From Saprospiraceae bacterium (GTDB lineage Bacteria > Bacteroidota > Bacteroidia > Chitinophagales > Saprospiraceae), in assembly GCA_026985735.1 (NCBI GenBank), contig JALSPW010000193.1:1-34681 (forward strand): a stretch of 34,681 nt of DNA, written 5' to 3'. Every line of letters begins with the position of its first letter. Within the stretch, counting starts at the first letter, position 1. The notes beneath the pieces are model-generated. The model was not told the origin of the DNA and did not search any database. It worked only from the letters and a program-made list of their open reading frames with translations. Both the position numbers and the translations under genes were made by a program. Shown here piece by piece: positions 1 to 11,170 of the stretch.

Positions 1-186
1 CTTGCTGCCTTTGTAAATTTCTTTTATGGTGTTCAAGAGCAGGGATTTACCAAACCGGCGTGGACGTGAGAGAAAAAAATACTTATTTTTCAGAAGGCTG
101 TAAATATACTTTGTTTTGTCCACGTAGAGATAACCACCGGAAATCAGTTCCGAAAATTCTTGTATGCCGATAGGTAATTTTTTCAT
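1..186 (-). CDS. Partial AAA-ATPase-like protein (PF09820-type, often followed by a PD-(D/E)XK nuclease domain), N-terminus only; runs off the left edge
   Basis: Reverse complement translates as MKKLPIGIQEFSELISGGYLYVDKTKYIYSLLKNKYFFLSRPRRFGKSLLLNTIKEIYKGSK, matching the family signature YVDKT...FLSRPRRFGKSLLL (Walker A). Not in the ORF track because it is truncated. Confidence 0.9.
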   Translation of the reverse strand, partial: MKKLPIGIQEFSELISGGYLYVDKTKYIYSLLKNKYFFLSRPRRFGKSLLLNTIKEIYKGSK

Positions 187-204
187 CCGATAATGTTTGT
201 GATA

Positions 205-212
205 CAAAGATA
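205..212 (-). promoter_or_regulatory. Candidate Bacteroidota -7 promoter element (TATCTTTG) for the partial AAA-ATPase gene
   Basis: Minus-strand TATCTTTG fits TAnnTTTG, about 20 nt upstream of the ATG at 186. Confidence 0.45.
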
Positions 213-322
213 TAAAATTTTGAATAAAAATTGGAGACACGGGATAAGAATTAATGTTTGACAAAAAAAGTTAGCTTATAGCTTATGTATTTATAAATAT
301 AATTACTATCTTGCATTGAAAT

Positions 323-1540
323 ATGGATATGGAAAAAGAATTGGAAATATTGAAACGGGAACTCAGTTTAAGAAAACTGCAGATTAGAAGTCTTCAAGCT
401 ATTACCCAGGCTATTAATGAAAATATATCAAGTGAAGAATTGTTTCAGATGTACAAATCTTTTTTGAATTGGGAAATGGGTGTAAAAAAAATGGCTCTTT
501 ATACAAGAAATAATGGACATTGGCAATGTGTTTCCAAAATCAATGATTCGGATGAAATTATCAGCGTGGACTACGAAAAATTATTTAGTAAATATAAAAG
601 ACTTCATAGAATAACAGAAGATGACCCGTCTGAACTACAGCATTTTAATATATTAATTCCGGTATATCATAAGGACTTACCCCTTTCTTATGCTTTGTTG
701 GACGATTTGGAGGATAGGGATAAAATTCAATTTATAATTACTATTACCAATATTATTTCGGTTGCTATAGAAAACAAAAGACTTTTTAAAAAACAACTGG
801 AACAGGAAAGACTCAATAGGGAAATTAAATTGGCAAAGGAGGTACAACAAATGCTGATTCCCGAGCATCTTCCCAGAAATGATAAGTTTGAAATAGGCAG
901 TATATACAAACCTCATTTGAATGTTGGAGGTGATTATATAGATTTTTTTCAATTTGATGATAATAAATTTGCATTTTGTATTGCCGATATATCCGGAAAA
1001 GGAGTTGCAGCAGCGATGTTAATGGCAAATTTTCAAGCTATAATTCAAAGTTTAATATATCAATATAGGGATCTGGAAACATTTATTTTTGCTTTGAATG
1101 AAACGGTTTATAAAAGAATAACAAAAAGTGACAAATATATTACCTTTTTTATTGCAGAAGTCAATCTGGATAAAAAACAAGTCAAGTATATTAATGCGGG
1201 GCATTATCCACCGGTATTGTGCAAGGGAGATGAAATATTAAGACTTGATAAAGGATGTACGGTGATAGGAGCATTTGAAAAAATGCCAAATATAGAGGAA
1301 GAGATAATTAAATTGGATGAAGATACTCTTATTTTAACATTTACGGATGGTTTGACGGAATTGAAAAATATAGAGGGAGATTTTCTTGAAGATATTCAAA
1401 TTGAAAAGTTTGTATGCAACAATAAGAATCTCCCAATAGAAGAATTTAATAATAAATTGCTCAAGGAAATAGATCTTTTCAATGCATCTGACAATTTTAA
1501 TGATGATATTGCCATTTTGTCTTGTAAAATTAAAATTTAA
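323..1540 (+). CDS. PP2C/SpoIIE (RsbU-type) serine phosphatase with N-terminal coiled-coil and GAF-like region
   Basis: LAKEVQQMLIPEHLP...GGDYIDFFQ...FCIADISGKGVAAAMLMANFQA...NAGHYPPVL...FTDGLTELKN...DDIAILSCKI are SpoIIE-type PP2C motifs. Confidence 0.9.
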   Translation: MDMEKELEILKRELSLRKLQIRSLQAITQAINENISSEELFQMYKSFLNWEMGVKKMALYTRNNGHWQCVSKINDSDEIISVDYEKLFSKYKRLHRITEDDPSELQHFNILIPVYHKDLPLSYALLDDLEDRDKIQFIITITNIISVAIENKRLFKKQLEQERLNREIKLAKEVQQMLIPEHLPRNDKFEIGSIYKPHLNVGGDYIDFFQFDDNKFAFCIADISGKGVAAAMLMANFQAIIQSLIYQYRDLETFIFALNETVYKRITKSDKYITFFIAEVNLDKKQVKYINAGHYPPVLCKGDEILRLDKGCTVIGAFEKMPNIEEEIIKLDEDTLILTFTDGLTELKNIEGDFLEDIQIEKFVCNNKNLPIEEFNNKLLKEIDLFNASDNFNDDIAILSCKIKI

Positions 1541-1621
1541 TACCGGGATAGTACAATAATTGACGATATATTATCATTTATATTAATTATTGTAATAAAA
1601 AACAGAACAAAACAATTATTG

Positions 1622-2386
1622 ATGAAGAACAGAATATTAGCAGGATTATTAGCGCTTTTACTTGGAACTTTTGGTGTGCATAGATTTTATTTAAATGATA
1701 TATTTGGAGGGATTTTTTATTTGTTTTTATTTTTTATCACTTCAAAATTTCTGTTTCCTGTTACCACAATTTTAGGAGTGATTGAAGCTATACGTATATT
1801 CAATATGAGTAATGCTGAATTTGACGAGAGATATAATAATGGGAAATATAGCAAAGATAAACGTCGCAAACCGGCATCTCATAGGAATATCCGAGAGGTT
1901 AAAACAAGAAGGAAAAGGAGAAAAAGTTTTTTTCCGAAAAAAAATCCATTTAAGAAAAGTGCATTGGAAAAATATGAAAATTATGATTTCAAAGGTGCTA
2001 TTTCCGATTATCGTAAAGCTTTGGATATAACTCCAGACGATCCCGATTTGCATTTTCAAATAGCTAAAGCTTATTCCTTGATGGAGGATAAAGAATTGGC
2101 ATTCCGCCATTTGGATACGGCAGTAAGATATGGTTTGAAAAAACCTGAAAAAATCGATACAGACGAAGATTTGGCTTATATCAGGATTCAACCTCAATAT
2201 GAAGCATTCAAGGCTAATGGGTATGAAATTCCTGCCAAGGCAATAGGACCGGAAAAGAAAGATTTATTGGATGACGATTTGCTATTGGCACAATTGAAAA
2301 AACTTAATGAATTAAAGAAAAAAGGATTGCTGGACGATACGGAATATGAAATAGAGAAGAAAAAATTGTTGGAACTTAAGAGATAA
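1622..2386 (+). CDS. TM2 domain protein with TPR-like repeats and C-terminal SHOCT-like motif
   Basis: N-term MKNRILAGLLALLLGTFGVHRFYLNDIFGGIFY is TM2; central YENYDFKGAISDYRKALDITPDDPDLHFQIAKAYSLM is TPR; C-term LLAQLKKLNELKKKGLLDDTEYEIEKKKLL is SHOCT-like. ATG at 1622; the track's 1619 is a TTG. Confidence 0.85.
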   Translation: MKNRILAGLLALLLGTFGVHRFYLNDIFGGIFYLFLFFITSKFLFPVTTILGVIEAIRIFNMSNAEFDERYNNGKYSKDKRRKPASHRNIREVKTRRKRRKSFFPKKNPFKKSALEKYENYDFKGAISDYRKALDITPDDPDLHFQIAKAYSLMEDKELAFRHLDTAVRYGLKKPEKIDTDEDLAYIRIQPQYEAFKANGYEIPAKAIGPEKKDLLDDDLLLAQLKKLNELKKKGLLDDTEYEIEKKKLLELKR

Positions 2387-2389
2387 AGT

Positions 2390-3061
2390 ATGAGTTTAAT
2401 AGCTAAAGAATTGATTTCAGATACAATTACTGCAGTTGATCTTAATGATAAAGGTGATAAAATATTGTCCATGATGAATATCTTTCAGGTCAGACATTTA
2501 CCAATTGTAAAAGATCAAAAATTGATAAATATAATTGATGAAGATGATATATTGGTAAACGGGTTTGATAAAAAAACTTCAGAATATAATCTCAGAGATA
2601 ATAAGGTGTTTGTTAATGAAAATTGCCATATTTTTAATATAATTGACAGGTTGGCAAAAAATGATCTTTCAATAATTCCGGTTGTAGATGAAGAAGGAAA
2701 CTATCTTGGTTGTATTGCCCAACAGGATATATTTCAATATTTCGGTGATATTTTTAGTTTTGAATTTCCCGGTAGCATTATCGAATTGACAATTCCGGTA
2801 AGGGACTATTCACTGCAGCAAATCAGTCATATTGTTGAATCTGAAAATGCATCGATAATAGGTCTTATGATAAATGATGAAAATCCTAAAGATGCATTTA
2901 TGGATGTGATAATAAAATTGAACAAAAAGAATATTTCAGGTATTATATCCGCCTTTGAAAGATACGAATATAAAATAAAAGCTTCTTATTCATCCGAAAA
3001 TTATTCATTGGATACGCTCAAAGAACGATATGATGCTTTGATGCATTATTTAAATGTATAA
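2390..3061 (+). CDS. CBS-domain-pair protein
   Basis: Paired repeats ...KILSMMNIFQVRHLPIVKDQKLINIIDEDDIL... and ...IIDRLAKNDLSIIPVVDEEGNYLGCIAQQDIF... Confidence 0.85.
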   Translation: MSLIAKELISDTITAVDLNDKGDKILSMMNIFQVRHLPIVKDQKLINIIDEDDILVNGFDKKTSEYNLRDNKVFVNENCHIFNIIDRLAKNDLSIIPVVDEEGNYLGCIAQQDIFQYFGDIFSFEFPGSIIELTIPVRDYSLQQISHIVESENASIIGLMINDENPKDAFMDVIIKLNKKNISGIISAFERYEYKIKASYSSENYSLDTLKERYDALMHYLNV

Positions 3062-3076
3062 TTATTGATATAATCA

Positions 3077-4480
3077 TTGCAACGGATGAAATTTTCAGTC
3101 ACTATTTTTATTATTTTTATTTTTTCAAACATATTACCGGCTCAGATTCCTTTTGTGGTGATTGACAGTATAGAAATATCCGGCAATAGTCATACAAAGG
3201 ATTATATTATAATTAATGAATTGGATTTTGAAAAAGGAGATACGGTGTATTTTACTAAATTGGAAAAGATTTTTAATGATAATAAAAACAGATTGTTAAG
3301 TACGGGTCTTTTTGTCGATGCAGGTTTCAATTTAAAAAAATATAATTCCTATACCGGCAAGGCAACGATTTCCATTAAAATTATTGAATCCTGGTATATT
3401 TATCCCTCTTTTTATTTTGAATTGACAGATAGAAATTTTAATGACTGGTTTTATGATCACGATGCCAGATTAAACAGAATCAATATAGCGTTGGATTTAA
3501 AGCATAAAAATCTGACGGGGAATCATGATCCTTTAAAGATAAAAATACAACGTGGTATTACCAATAAACTGGAATTGCAATATATCAGACCTTTTTTGAA
3601 TATGAATCACCGAATTGGTTTTATTTTTAATTCTATGTACAAATATTCAAAAGAGATAGCTTATGATACTAAATACAATAAATTGGTATTATACATGGAT
3701 GAGAATAAATATATGTTCAGACAATTCAGATTGGTTTTAGGATTGATATACAGACCGGAATTGTATTTGACACATAAATTTGAAATGAGCTTTCATGATA
3801 ATCTTATTGATACTTTAATTCAAAACAAGTATAATTCTGTTTTTTTTATTGATAATCCGGTTCAGAGATATTTTGAATTAAAATATTCATTTTTTTATGA
3901 TAAAAGAGAATTTAAAGTTTATCCCCAAGGAGGATATTTTTTAGGGTTTTCACTGGAAAAATCGGGAGTTGGGATATTTAATGATCTGAATATTCTAAAT
4001 TTATATATTTCCGGGGAAAAATATTTTTCTATTAACAAGAATTTTATTTCTGTATATAAATTGAAAGCTAAAAAGAGATTATTTAATAACAAATCACCAT
4101 ATTTCAATAATAAATCTTTAGGATATGAAGAGAATTATCTTAATGGATATGAATTGTATGTGATTGACGGCAAAGATTATTTTTATATAAAATCCGAACA
4201 AAAAATCAAACTTTTTTCAGGTAACTTTAACTTCAAAAGGATAGTAAATATGAGTCAATTTCAACTTATTCCATATAAATTTTACCTAAGCTTTAATTTT
4301 GATTTGGGATATGTCAATAATAATATTAATTTTGTTTTAAATAATTTTGCCAACAGGTTGCTTTATGGCTATGGTCCCGGACTGGATTTGATTATTTACA
4401 ACAATTATTTCCAAATAAATTATAGTATAAATCATACCGGAGAAGGCGGGATATTTTTTCATTATAAAACCAAAATATAA
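3077..4480 (+). CDS. Outer-membrane beta-barrel protein with one N-terminal POTRA domain (BamA/Omp85-like surface antigen)
   Basis: Signal peptide, then POTRA-like VIDSIEISGNSHTKDYIIINELDFEKGDTV...FNDNKNRLLSTGLFVDAGFNL...ATISIKIIE, then an amphipathic beta-rich C-terminal region. Confidence 0.75.
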   Translation: MQRMKFSVTIFIIFIFSNILPAQIPFVVIDSIEISGNSHTKDYIIINELDFEKGDTVYFTKLEKIFNDNKNRLLSTGLFVDAGFNLKKYNSYTGKATISIKIIESWYIYPSFYFELTDRNFNDWFYDHDARLNRINIALDLKHKNLTGNHDPLKIKIQRGITNKLELQYIRPFLNMNHRIGFIFNSMYKYSKEIAYDTKYNKLVLYMDENKYMFRQFRLVLGLIYRPELYLTHKFEMSFHDNLIDTLIQNKYNSVFFIDNPVQRYFELKYSFFYDKREFKVYPQGGYFLGFSLEKSGVGIFNDLNILNLYISGEKYFSINKNFISVYKLKAKKRLFNNKSPYFNNKSLGYEENYLNGYELYVIDGKDYFYIKSEQKIKLFSGNFNFKRIVNMSQFQLIPYKFYLSFNFDLGYVNNNINFVLNNFANRLLYGYGPGLDLIIYNNYFQINYSINHTGEGGIFFHYKTKI

Positions 4481-4484
4481 TTCG

Positions 4485-5369
4485 GTGAAGAGAATACTCA
4501 TATATGGTAATTATATAAAATCATCTCATTTGAAATATCTAAATATTTTAGTTGAAAAACTAAAAAAGAATGATATTGAGATTTTTTTTTATGAAGAGTT
4601 TTTGAATTTTCTTATTGAAAATTTTAACTATAAGAATGACTGTGGCTATTTATCTCAAACGGATGATTTGATAATGAAAAAGATAGATTCTGTGCTTTCA
4701 ATTGGAGGTGACGGAACTATTTTGAATTCGGCGGTATTGGTTAAAGACAGCAGGGTCCCTATTTTGGGCATTAATTTGGGAAGATTGGGATTTTTAGCTA
4801 TTGTTGAAAAAAATAAAATAAATGATGCCATCGATTCATTATTGGCCGGTAATTATGAAATTCAAAAAAGAAGTTTGATTAAACTTATTTCCGAACCTTC
4901 GATATTTGGTGATGAAAATTTTGCTTTGAATGATTTTACTATACACAAAAGTGAAGCCCCTTCGGTTATAGCGGTACATACATATCTGGACGGGAAATTT
5001 CTTAACACCTACTGGGCGGACGGATTGATAGTTTCGACACCTACCGGTTCTACCGGCTATTCACTAAGTTGTGGAGGGCCTATAGTTTTTCCGGGTTCGG
5101 GTAATTTTATTATTACTCCCGTTGCACCTCACAATCTTACTATGAGGCCATTGGTTATTCCGGATGATTCGGAATTGAGTTTGGAAATAGAAGGTAGAAC
5201 TGATTTGTTTTTATGTACATTGGATTCACGATATAAAAAAATCACTTCGGATCATAAGATTGTGTTAAAAAAAGCGGATTTTTTGATAAATATTATTGTT
5301 TTTGAAGGTTATGATTTTACAAAAAACCTTCAGAATAAATTGAATTGGGGAAATGACAAAAGAAATTAA
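4485..5369 (+). CDS. nadK: NAD kinase
   Basis: VLSIGGDGTILNSA, GINLGRLGFLA, DGLIVSTPTGSTGYSLSCGGPIV. GTG start. Confidence 0.95.
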   Translation: MKRILIYGNYIKSSHLKYLNILVEKLKKNDIEIFFYEEFLNFLIENFNYKNDCGYLSQTDDLIMKKIDSVLSIGGDGTILNSAVLVKDSRVPILGINLGRLGFLAIVEKNKINDAIDSLLAGNYEIQKRSLIKLISEPSIFGDENFALNDFTIHKSEAPSVIAVHTYLDGKFLNTYWADGLIVSTPTGSTGYSLSCGGPIVFPGSGNFIITPVAPHNLTMRPLVIPDDSELSLEIEGRTDLFLCTLDSRYKKITSDHKIVLKKADFLINIIVFEGYDFTKNLQNKLNWGNDKRN

Positions 5370-5513
5370 CGGATAGTTGTAGAAAATATACCGGTAGTTA
5401 GCAGAAATTTAAAAAATACCTTTTTTGTGCAGACACTATATCAAATACAAAACTATATCGTTATTATTTATGTTTAGAAAATAGACTATTCGAAAAGAAA
5501 AAATATATATAAA

Positions 5514-8500
5514 ATGATTGGAATAATTAAAAAAGTATTCGGAACAAAATATGATAGGGATGTAAAAAAATACAATCCGGTTGTAATTGAAATAAATAAA
5601 TATTTTGAGGAATATAAAAACCTCAGTAATGATGAGTTAAGAAATAAAACTCTGGAATTTAAAAACAGAATAAATGATTATCTCAAAGATATAGATGATG
5701 AAATAAATAAACTCAAAGAAAATGCAAATAAAGAAGAAGATATTCATAGAAGAGAGGAGATTTATGATGCGATAGATGAATTGATAAAAGACAGGGATAC
5801 GGAACTCGAGATTATATTGAACGAAATCCTGCCAGAAGCATTTGCAGTGGTCAAAGAAACTTCCCGTAGATTTATGGAAAATGAAGAATTAATAGTAACT
5901 GCAACAGATCATGACAGGGATTTAGCTGCAACCAAATCCAATATCACTATAGATGGAGATAAAGCTATTTGGGCAAATAATTGGATTGCCGCCGGAGGAG
6001 AAATCGAATGGAATATGGTTCATTACGATGTTCAGCTCATAGGAGGAATGGTGCTTCATGACGGGAAAATTGCGGAAATGGCAACAGGAGAAGGAAAAAC
6101 ACTTGTTGCTACACTGCCTTTATACTTAAATGCATTGGCCGGTCAAGGTGCCCATTTGGTCACTGTCAATGATTATCTGGCGAGAAGAGATAGTGAATGG
6201 GTTGGTCCTATTTACGAATTTCTTTTTCTGACAGTTGATTGTATAGATAAATACAAACCTCATTCGGATGAAAGGAAAAAAGCTTATAACTGTGATATTA
6301 CCTATGGTACGAATAATGAATTCGGCTTTGATTATCTTAGGGATAATATGGTTATTTCAACTGAAGAAATGGTACAAAGAAAACTCCATTATGCAATTGT
6401 GGATGAAGTGGATTCGGTATTGATAGATGATGCCAGAACACCATTGATTATTTCAGGTCCTGTCGAAGCCGGAGAAGAAGAGGAACTATATAACGAATTG
6501 AAATTGAAAGTTGAAAAACTGATTTCCGTTCAAAGGCATCTTGCCACAAACTATCTTGCCGAAGCAAAAAAATTGATATCACAAGGAAATACAAAGGCGG
6601 AAGAAGGAGGTGGAGGACTGTCTTTATTGCGTGCTTATAGAGCTATGCCTAAATACCGTCCGTTAATTAAGTATTTGAGTCAGGAGGGAGTAAAAGTTTT
6701 ATTGCAAAAAACCGAAAACTTCTATATGCAGGAACAATCAAAAAGGATGCCATTGGTGGATGAACCTTTGTACTTTACTATTGATGAAAAAAACAGACAA
6801 GTAGAGCTGACGGATAAAGGAGCAGAGTTCTTGGCAAAAGGAGAAAATGATCCCCAATTGTTTGTGATTCCGGATATTACATCTATGATGCAGGAAATAC
6901 AAGCAAATGAAGAAATGACAGATGAAGAAAAACAGGAAGCAAGCGAAAGCCTGTCAAGGGATTTTTCATTGAAATCAAAAAGACTCCATGCTGTGAATCA
7001 ATTGTTGAAAGCATATACTTTATTTGAAAAAGATGAAGAATATGTAGTGATGAACGGAGAGGTGAAAATTGTCGACGAACAGACAGGACGTATGATGGAA
7101 GGAAGAAGATATTCGGATGGTTTGCATCAAGCTATTGAAGCAAAAGAAAGTGTAAAAGTAGGAGAAATAACCCAAACCTATGCTACCGTTACCTTGCAAA
7201 ATTACTTTCGTATGTATCACAAACTTGCAGGTATGACAGGTACAGCAGAGACAGAAGCAGGTGAATTTTGGGAGATATATAAATTGGATGTTGTTGTCAT
7301 TCCTACAAACAGACCTATCATCAGGGATGACAGACAGGATTTGGTATATAAAACCGAAAAAGAAAAAATCAATTCGGTTATTAATGAGATAGAAAAAATG
7401 AGGGAGCAAGGCAGGCCAAGTCTTGTTGGTACCACTTCCGTAGATATATCTGAGAAATTGAGTAGAATGTTGAAAATGAGAAATATTCCTCATAATGTCC
7501 TGAATGCCAAACATCATCAAAGGGAAGCGGAGATAGTCGCTGAAGCAGGACAGCCCGGAAAAGTAACCATTGCCACGAATATGGCAGGTAGAGGTACTGA
7601 TATTAAATTGACCAAAGAAGTTAAAGAGTCCGGAGGATTGGCAATAATAGCTACGGAAAGACATGAATCCCGGAGGGTTGATAATCAGTTGAGAGGTAGA
7701 GCTGGAAGACAAGGAGACCCCGGATCATCACAATTTTTTGTTTCTCTCGAAGACAACCTTATGAGACTTTTCAATTCGGAGCGAATAGCCAAATTGATGG
7801 ATAGAATGGGACATAGAGAAGGTGATGTCATTCAACATAGTATGGTAACCAAATCTATAGAAAGAGCCCAAAAGAAAGTAGAAGAGAATAACTTTGGTAT
7901 CAGGAAAAGATTATTGGAATATGATGATGTGATGAATATTCAGAGGGAAGCTATTTATAAAAAACGTAAAAATGCTTTGTCCGGAGAAAGATTGGCTGTT
8001 GATCTCTTTAATATGTTTATTGACCTTACGGAAAATATTGCTTATGGAGCAAAACAAATAAACGATTATAACGCATTTAAACTTGAAGTTTTCAGAATTT
8101 TCGGCTTCACGACTAATATTGATGAAGATACTTTTGATTCGGTGAATGAAGAAACTCTGGCATCAAAACTTTTGGAAGAAACCAATGAGCATTATAATGC
8201 GAAAATGCAAAAGTTTAATAGAATCCTTCTACCTGTTATCAAGAATGTATTTCAAAATGAAGGACATAAATATACAAAAATTTCAATTCCTTTTACAGAT
8301 GGCAGAGCAAACCCCTATCCTGTAGCTGCAGGACTGGAGGAAGCTGTGAATTCCAATGGGGAATCTGTTAGATTGGATATAGAAAAAACCGTAACACTTT
8401 CTATTATAGATCACCACTGGAAAGAACACCTCAGGGCAATGGACGAATTGAAAGATTCGGTTCAAGCTGCTTCTTTTGAACAAAAAGATCCTTTGGTAAT

Positions 8501-8813
8501 ATATAAACTGGAAGCATATAAATTGTTTGAGCAATTGGTTTATAAAGTAAATGAAGAAGTTTTATCTTATCTGATGAAAGGTAAATTGATAGTGGATGGT
8601 CAGGAGCTGGAAGAAGCCAGAGAGCAACATACCGATATGAGTAGAACTCAGACTAGCAGGCAGGATAGAGCGGCACGTGCTGCTGCCGAAAATGCAGGAG
8701 GACGACAAAAAATAGAAACGGTAAAAAGAGAAAGTCCCAAAATAGGAAGAAATGATCCATGTCCTTGTGGTAGTGGGAAAAAATATAAGCATTGTCACGG
8801 TAGATTTGAGTAA
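5514..8813 (+). CDS. secA: Preprotein translocase subunit SecA
   Basis: [51 protein letters not shown], and zinc-binding tail [20 protein letters not shown]. Confidence 0.99.
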   Translation: MIGIIKKVFGTKYDRDVKKYNPVVIEINKYFEEYKNLSNDELRNKTLEFKNRINDYLKDIDDEINKLKENANKEEDIHRREEIYDAIDELIKDRDTELEIILNEILPEAFAVVKETSRRFMENEELIVTATDHDRDLAATKSNITIDGDKAIWANNWIAAGGEIEWNMVHYDVQLIGGMVLHDGKIAEMATGEGKTLVATLPLYLNALAGQGAHLVTVNDYLARRDSEWVGPIYEFLFLTVDCIDKYKPHSDERKKAYNCDITYGTNNEFGFDYLRDNMVISTEEMVQRKLHYAIVDEVDSVLIDDARTPLIISGPVEAGEEEELYNELKLKVEKLISVQRHLATNYLAEAKKLISQGNTKAEEGGGGLSLLRAYRAMPKYRPLIKYLSQEGVKVLLQKTENFYMQEQSKRMPLVDEPLYFTIDEKNRQVELTDKGAEFLAKGENDPQLFVIPDITSMMQEIQANEEMTDEEKQEASESLSRDFSLKSKRLHAVNQLLKAYTLFEKDEEYVVMNGEVKIVDEQTGRMMEGRRYSDGLHQAIEAKESVKVGEITQTYATVTLQNYFRMYHKLAGMTGTAETEAGEFWEIYKLDVVVIPTNRPIIRDDRQDLVYKTEKEKINSVINEIEKMREQGRPSLVGTTSVDISEKLSRMLKMRNIPHNVLNAKHHQREAEIVAEAGQPGKVTIATNMAGRGTDIKLTKEVKESGGLAIIATERHESRRVDNQLRGRAGRQGDPGSSQFFVSLEDNLMRLFNSERIAKLMDRMGHREGDVIQHSMVTKSIERAQKKVEENNFGIRKRLLEYDDVMNIQREAIYKKRKNALSGERLAVDLFNMFIDLTENIAYGAKQINDYNAFKLEVFRIFGFTTNIDEDTFDSVNEETLASKLLEETNEHYNAKMQKFNRILLPVIKNVFQNEGHKYTKISIPFTDGRANPYPVAAGLEEAVNSNGESVRLDIEKTVTLSIIDHHWKEHLRAMDELKDSVQAASFEQKDPLVIYKLEAYKLFEQLVYKVNEEVLSYLMKGKLIVDGQELEEAREQHTDMSRTQTSRQDRAARAAAENAGGRQKIETVKRESPKIGRNDPCPCGSGKKYKHCHGRFE

Positions 8814-8830
8814 CTTTTAAAATGTAAATA

Positions 8831-9490
8831 ATGAATTCTAAAGAATTAGCCCGATATATAGACCATACATTATTGAAGCCCGATATTACCAATGAGCAGG
8901 TAGATAAATTATGTTCCGAAGCAATTGAATATAATTTTGCAAGTGTTTGTATTCCACCGTATTTTGTAAAAAAAGCAAGTGAAAACCTCATTAATAGCGA
9001 AACGGTAAAAGTTTGTACGGTAATTGATTTCCCCTTAGGTTATGATTTTGTTTCGGCCAAAGTGTCATCTATTAAAAAAGCTATTGAATTCGGGGCTACG
9101 GAAATAGACGCTGTGATAAATATTCCGGCTGTCAAAAACGGAGATTGGAAAACAGTTAAGTATGAACTTGATTCGATGAGAACCATTACAAAAATAAATG
9201 ATGCTGTATTAAAGATAATTTTTGAAACTTGCTATTTGACTAAAGAAGAAATTGAAAAACTTGCTTATGCTTGTTTGGAATTTGATATTGATTATCTTAA
9301 AACAAGTACCGGTTTTGGAACAGCTGGTGCTACAGTGGAAGATGTTAAATTGATGAAAAGCATTGCCGGAAATAAAGCCAAAGTGAAAGCATCGGGTGGT
9401 ATTAGAACCAAAGAAGATGCATTGAAAATGATTAAAGCGGGGGCAAGTAGAATAGGAGCTTCTGCAGGTATAAAAATAATCGGTAGATAA
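8831..9490 (+). CDS. deoC: Deoxyribose-phosphate aldolase
   Basis: YIDHTLLKPD, VCTVIDFPLG, EIDAVINIPAVKNGDW, LKTSTGFGTAGATVEDV, KASGGIRTKEDALKMIKAGASRIGASAG. Confidence 0.97.
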   Translation: MNSKELARYIDHTLLKPDITNEQVDKLCSEAIEYNFASVCIPPYFVKKASENLINSETVKVCTVIDFPLGYDFVSAKVSSIKKAIEFGATEIDAVINIPAVKNGDWKTVKYELDSMRTITKINDAVLKIIFETCYLTKEEIEKLAYACLEFDIDYLKTSTGFGTAGATVEDVKLMKSIAGNKAKVKASGGIRTKEDALKMIKAGASRIGASAGIKIIGR

Positions 9491-9491
9491 T

Positions 9492-11159
9492 ATGTATAAT
9501 AAAGTGATTTTTTCTATGGAGGGAGTAAGTAAGATATACCCTCCCAATAAACAAGTTTTAAAAAATATCTGGCTTTCCTTTTATTATGGTGCAAAAATCG
9601 GAGTACTAGGACTAAACGGAGCAGGAAAATCCAGTTTGTTAAAAATAATAGCCGGACTTGATGATCAATATCAGGGACGTGTAACATTTGATAAAGAATA
9701 TAAAATAGGTTATTTGCCTCAAGAACCTGTGTTGGATGAGGACAAAACCGTAAAAGAAATAGTACAGGAAGGCGTAAGTGAAATTGTGGATATTGTAAAG
9801 GAATATGAAGAAGTTTCAGCAAAATTGGCAGAACCCATGTCCGATGATGAGATGATGAAAGTGATAGAACATCAAGGTGAATTGTTGGAAAAAATGGATC
9901 ACTACAATGCTTGGGAATTGGATCATACCTTGGAATTGGCTATGGATGCTTTGCGATGTCCTCCGGATGATACTAAAGTTTCCGTTTTGTCAGGAGGGGA
10001 ACGAAGAAGGGTTGCGCTTACAAGGTTACTATTGAGCAAACCAGATATTCTGCTCCTGGATGAACCGACCAATCATCTTGATGCAGAGAGTGTAAATTGG
10101 CTGGAGCAATTTTTAAAATCTTTTCCGGGTACTGTCATAGCGGTAACTCATGACAGATACTTTCTTGATAATGTTGCAGGTTGGATATTGGAACTGGACA
10201 GAGGAGAAGGTATTCCCTGGGAAGGGAATTACAGTTCTTGGTTGGAGCAGAAAGCCAAGCGCCTTGCAAATGAAGAAAAAGCCGAATCAAAGAGACAAAA
10301 AATATTAAAGCGTGAACTTGACTGGGTAAGAATGTCTCCCAAAGCACGTCAGGCTAAAGGAAAAGCAAGGTTGAATGCTTATGAATCTTTAAGCAATGCT
10401 GAAGTAAAAGAAAAAGAAGCAAAATTGGAATTGTATATTCCTCCGGGCCCTAGACTTGGTGATGTGGTTATTGAATTTAATAATGTCAAAAAAGGATTTG
10501 GTAATAGATTGCTGATTGATAATCTCAATTTTAATGTTCCTAAAAATGCTATTGTTGGAATTATAGGACCGAACGGAGTCGGAAAATCAACCTTGTTCAG
10601 AATGATAATGAATGAAGAAAAACCCGATGAAGGTAATATCGAAATCGGTAGTACGGTTCAATTGGCCTATGTTGATCAGACACACAAAGATTTACTTCCG
10701 GATAAAACAGTATATGAAGTGATTAGTCAGGGTAATGAATTTATAAATATCGGAAATAGAGAAATCAATGCAAGAGCATATTTGAGCAAATTTAATTTTT
10801 CTGGAAGTGATCAACAAAAGAAAATAGCCGTTTTATCCGGAGGGGAAAGAAACAGACTTCATTTGGCAATGACCCTTAAACAAGGAGCCAATGTAGTATT
10901 GCTTGATGAACCTACCAATGACATTGATGTCAATACCCTGAGAGCTTTGGAAGAAGCTATTGAGAATTTTGCAGGATGTGTTTTGGTTGTTTCCCATGAC
11001 AGGTGGTTTATTGACAGGCTGGCAACTCATATTCTTTCTTTTGAAGATGATGGTAAACAAATCTTCTTTGAAGGCAATTTCTCGGATTTTGAAGAGAAAA
11101 AGAAAGAAAGATTGGGGGATATCACACCAAGGAGGCCAAGATTTAAAAGTTTGTTGTAA
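9492..11159 (+). CDS. ettA: ABC-F family ATPase, EttA-type energy-dependent translational throttle
   Basis: Two ABC domains (GLNGAGKSSLLK; GPNGVGKSTLFR) with LSGGERRRVALTRLLL and LSGGERNRLHLAMTL signatures; linker and size (555 aa) typical of EttA. Confidence 0.95.
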   Translation: MYNKVIFSMEGVSKIYPPNKQVLKNIWLSFYYGAKIGVLGLNGAGKSSLLKIIAGLDDQYQGRVTFDKEYKIGYLPQEPVLDEDKTVKEIVQEGVSEIVDIVKEYEEVSAKLAEPMSDDEMMKVIEHQGELLEKMDHYNAWELDHTLELAMDALRCPPDDTKVSVLSGGERRRVALTRLLLSKPDILLLDEPTNHLDAESVNWLEQFLKSFPGTVIAVTHDRYFLDNVAGWILELDRGEGIPWEGNYSSWLEQKAKRLANEEKAESKRQKILKRELDWVRMSPKARQAKGKARLNAYESLSNAEVKEKEAKLELYIPPGPRLGDVVIEFNNVKKGFGNRLLIDNLNFNVPKNAIVGIIGPNGVGKSTLFRMIMNEEKPDEGNIEIGSTVQLAYVDQTHKDLLPDKTVYEVISQGNEFINIGNREINARAYLSKFNFSGSDQQKKIAVLSGGERNRLHLAMTLKQGANVVLLDEPTNDIDVNTLRALEEAIENFAGCVLVVSHDRWFIDRLATHILSFEDDGKQIFFEGNFSDFEEKKKERLGDITPRRPRFKSLL

Positions 11160-11170
11160 CTATGTGTTTA

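Noticed and set aside
1552-1594. 10-bp exact inverted repeat TACAATAATT/AATTATTGTA between genes
   Set aside because: Pure AT-rich arms with a 23-nt loop; several such are expected by chance in a 34-kb AT-rich window.
1772-2197. 141-aa minus-strand ORF in the TM2-TPR gene
   Set aside because: Antisense to a well-supported CDS; no motif.
4582-4590. T9 tract in nadK as a phase-variation site
   Set aside because: NadK is essential and the frame is intact; homopolymers of this length are common here, so there is no evidence of switching.
5371-5415. Weak tandem similarity GGATAGTTGTAGAAAATA / GGTAGTTAGCAGAAATTT before secA
   Set aside because: Short, imperfect and AT-rich; not distinguishable from chance by eye.
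7020-7712. 230-aa minus-strand ORF within secA
   Set aside because: Antisense to a strongly conserved SecA region; Cys/Phe/Ser-rich composition typical of antisense translation in AT-rich genes; no motif.
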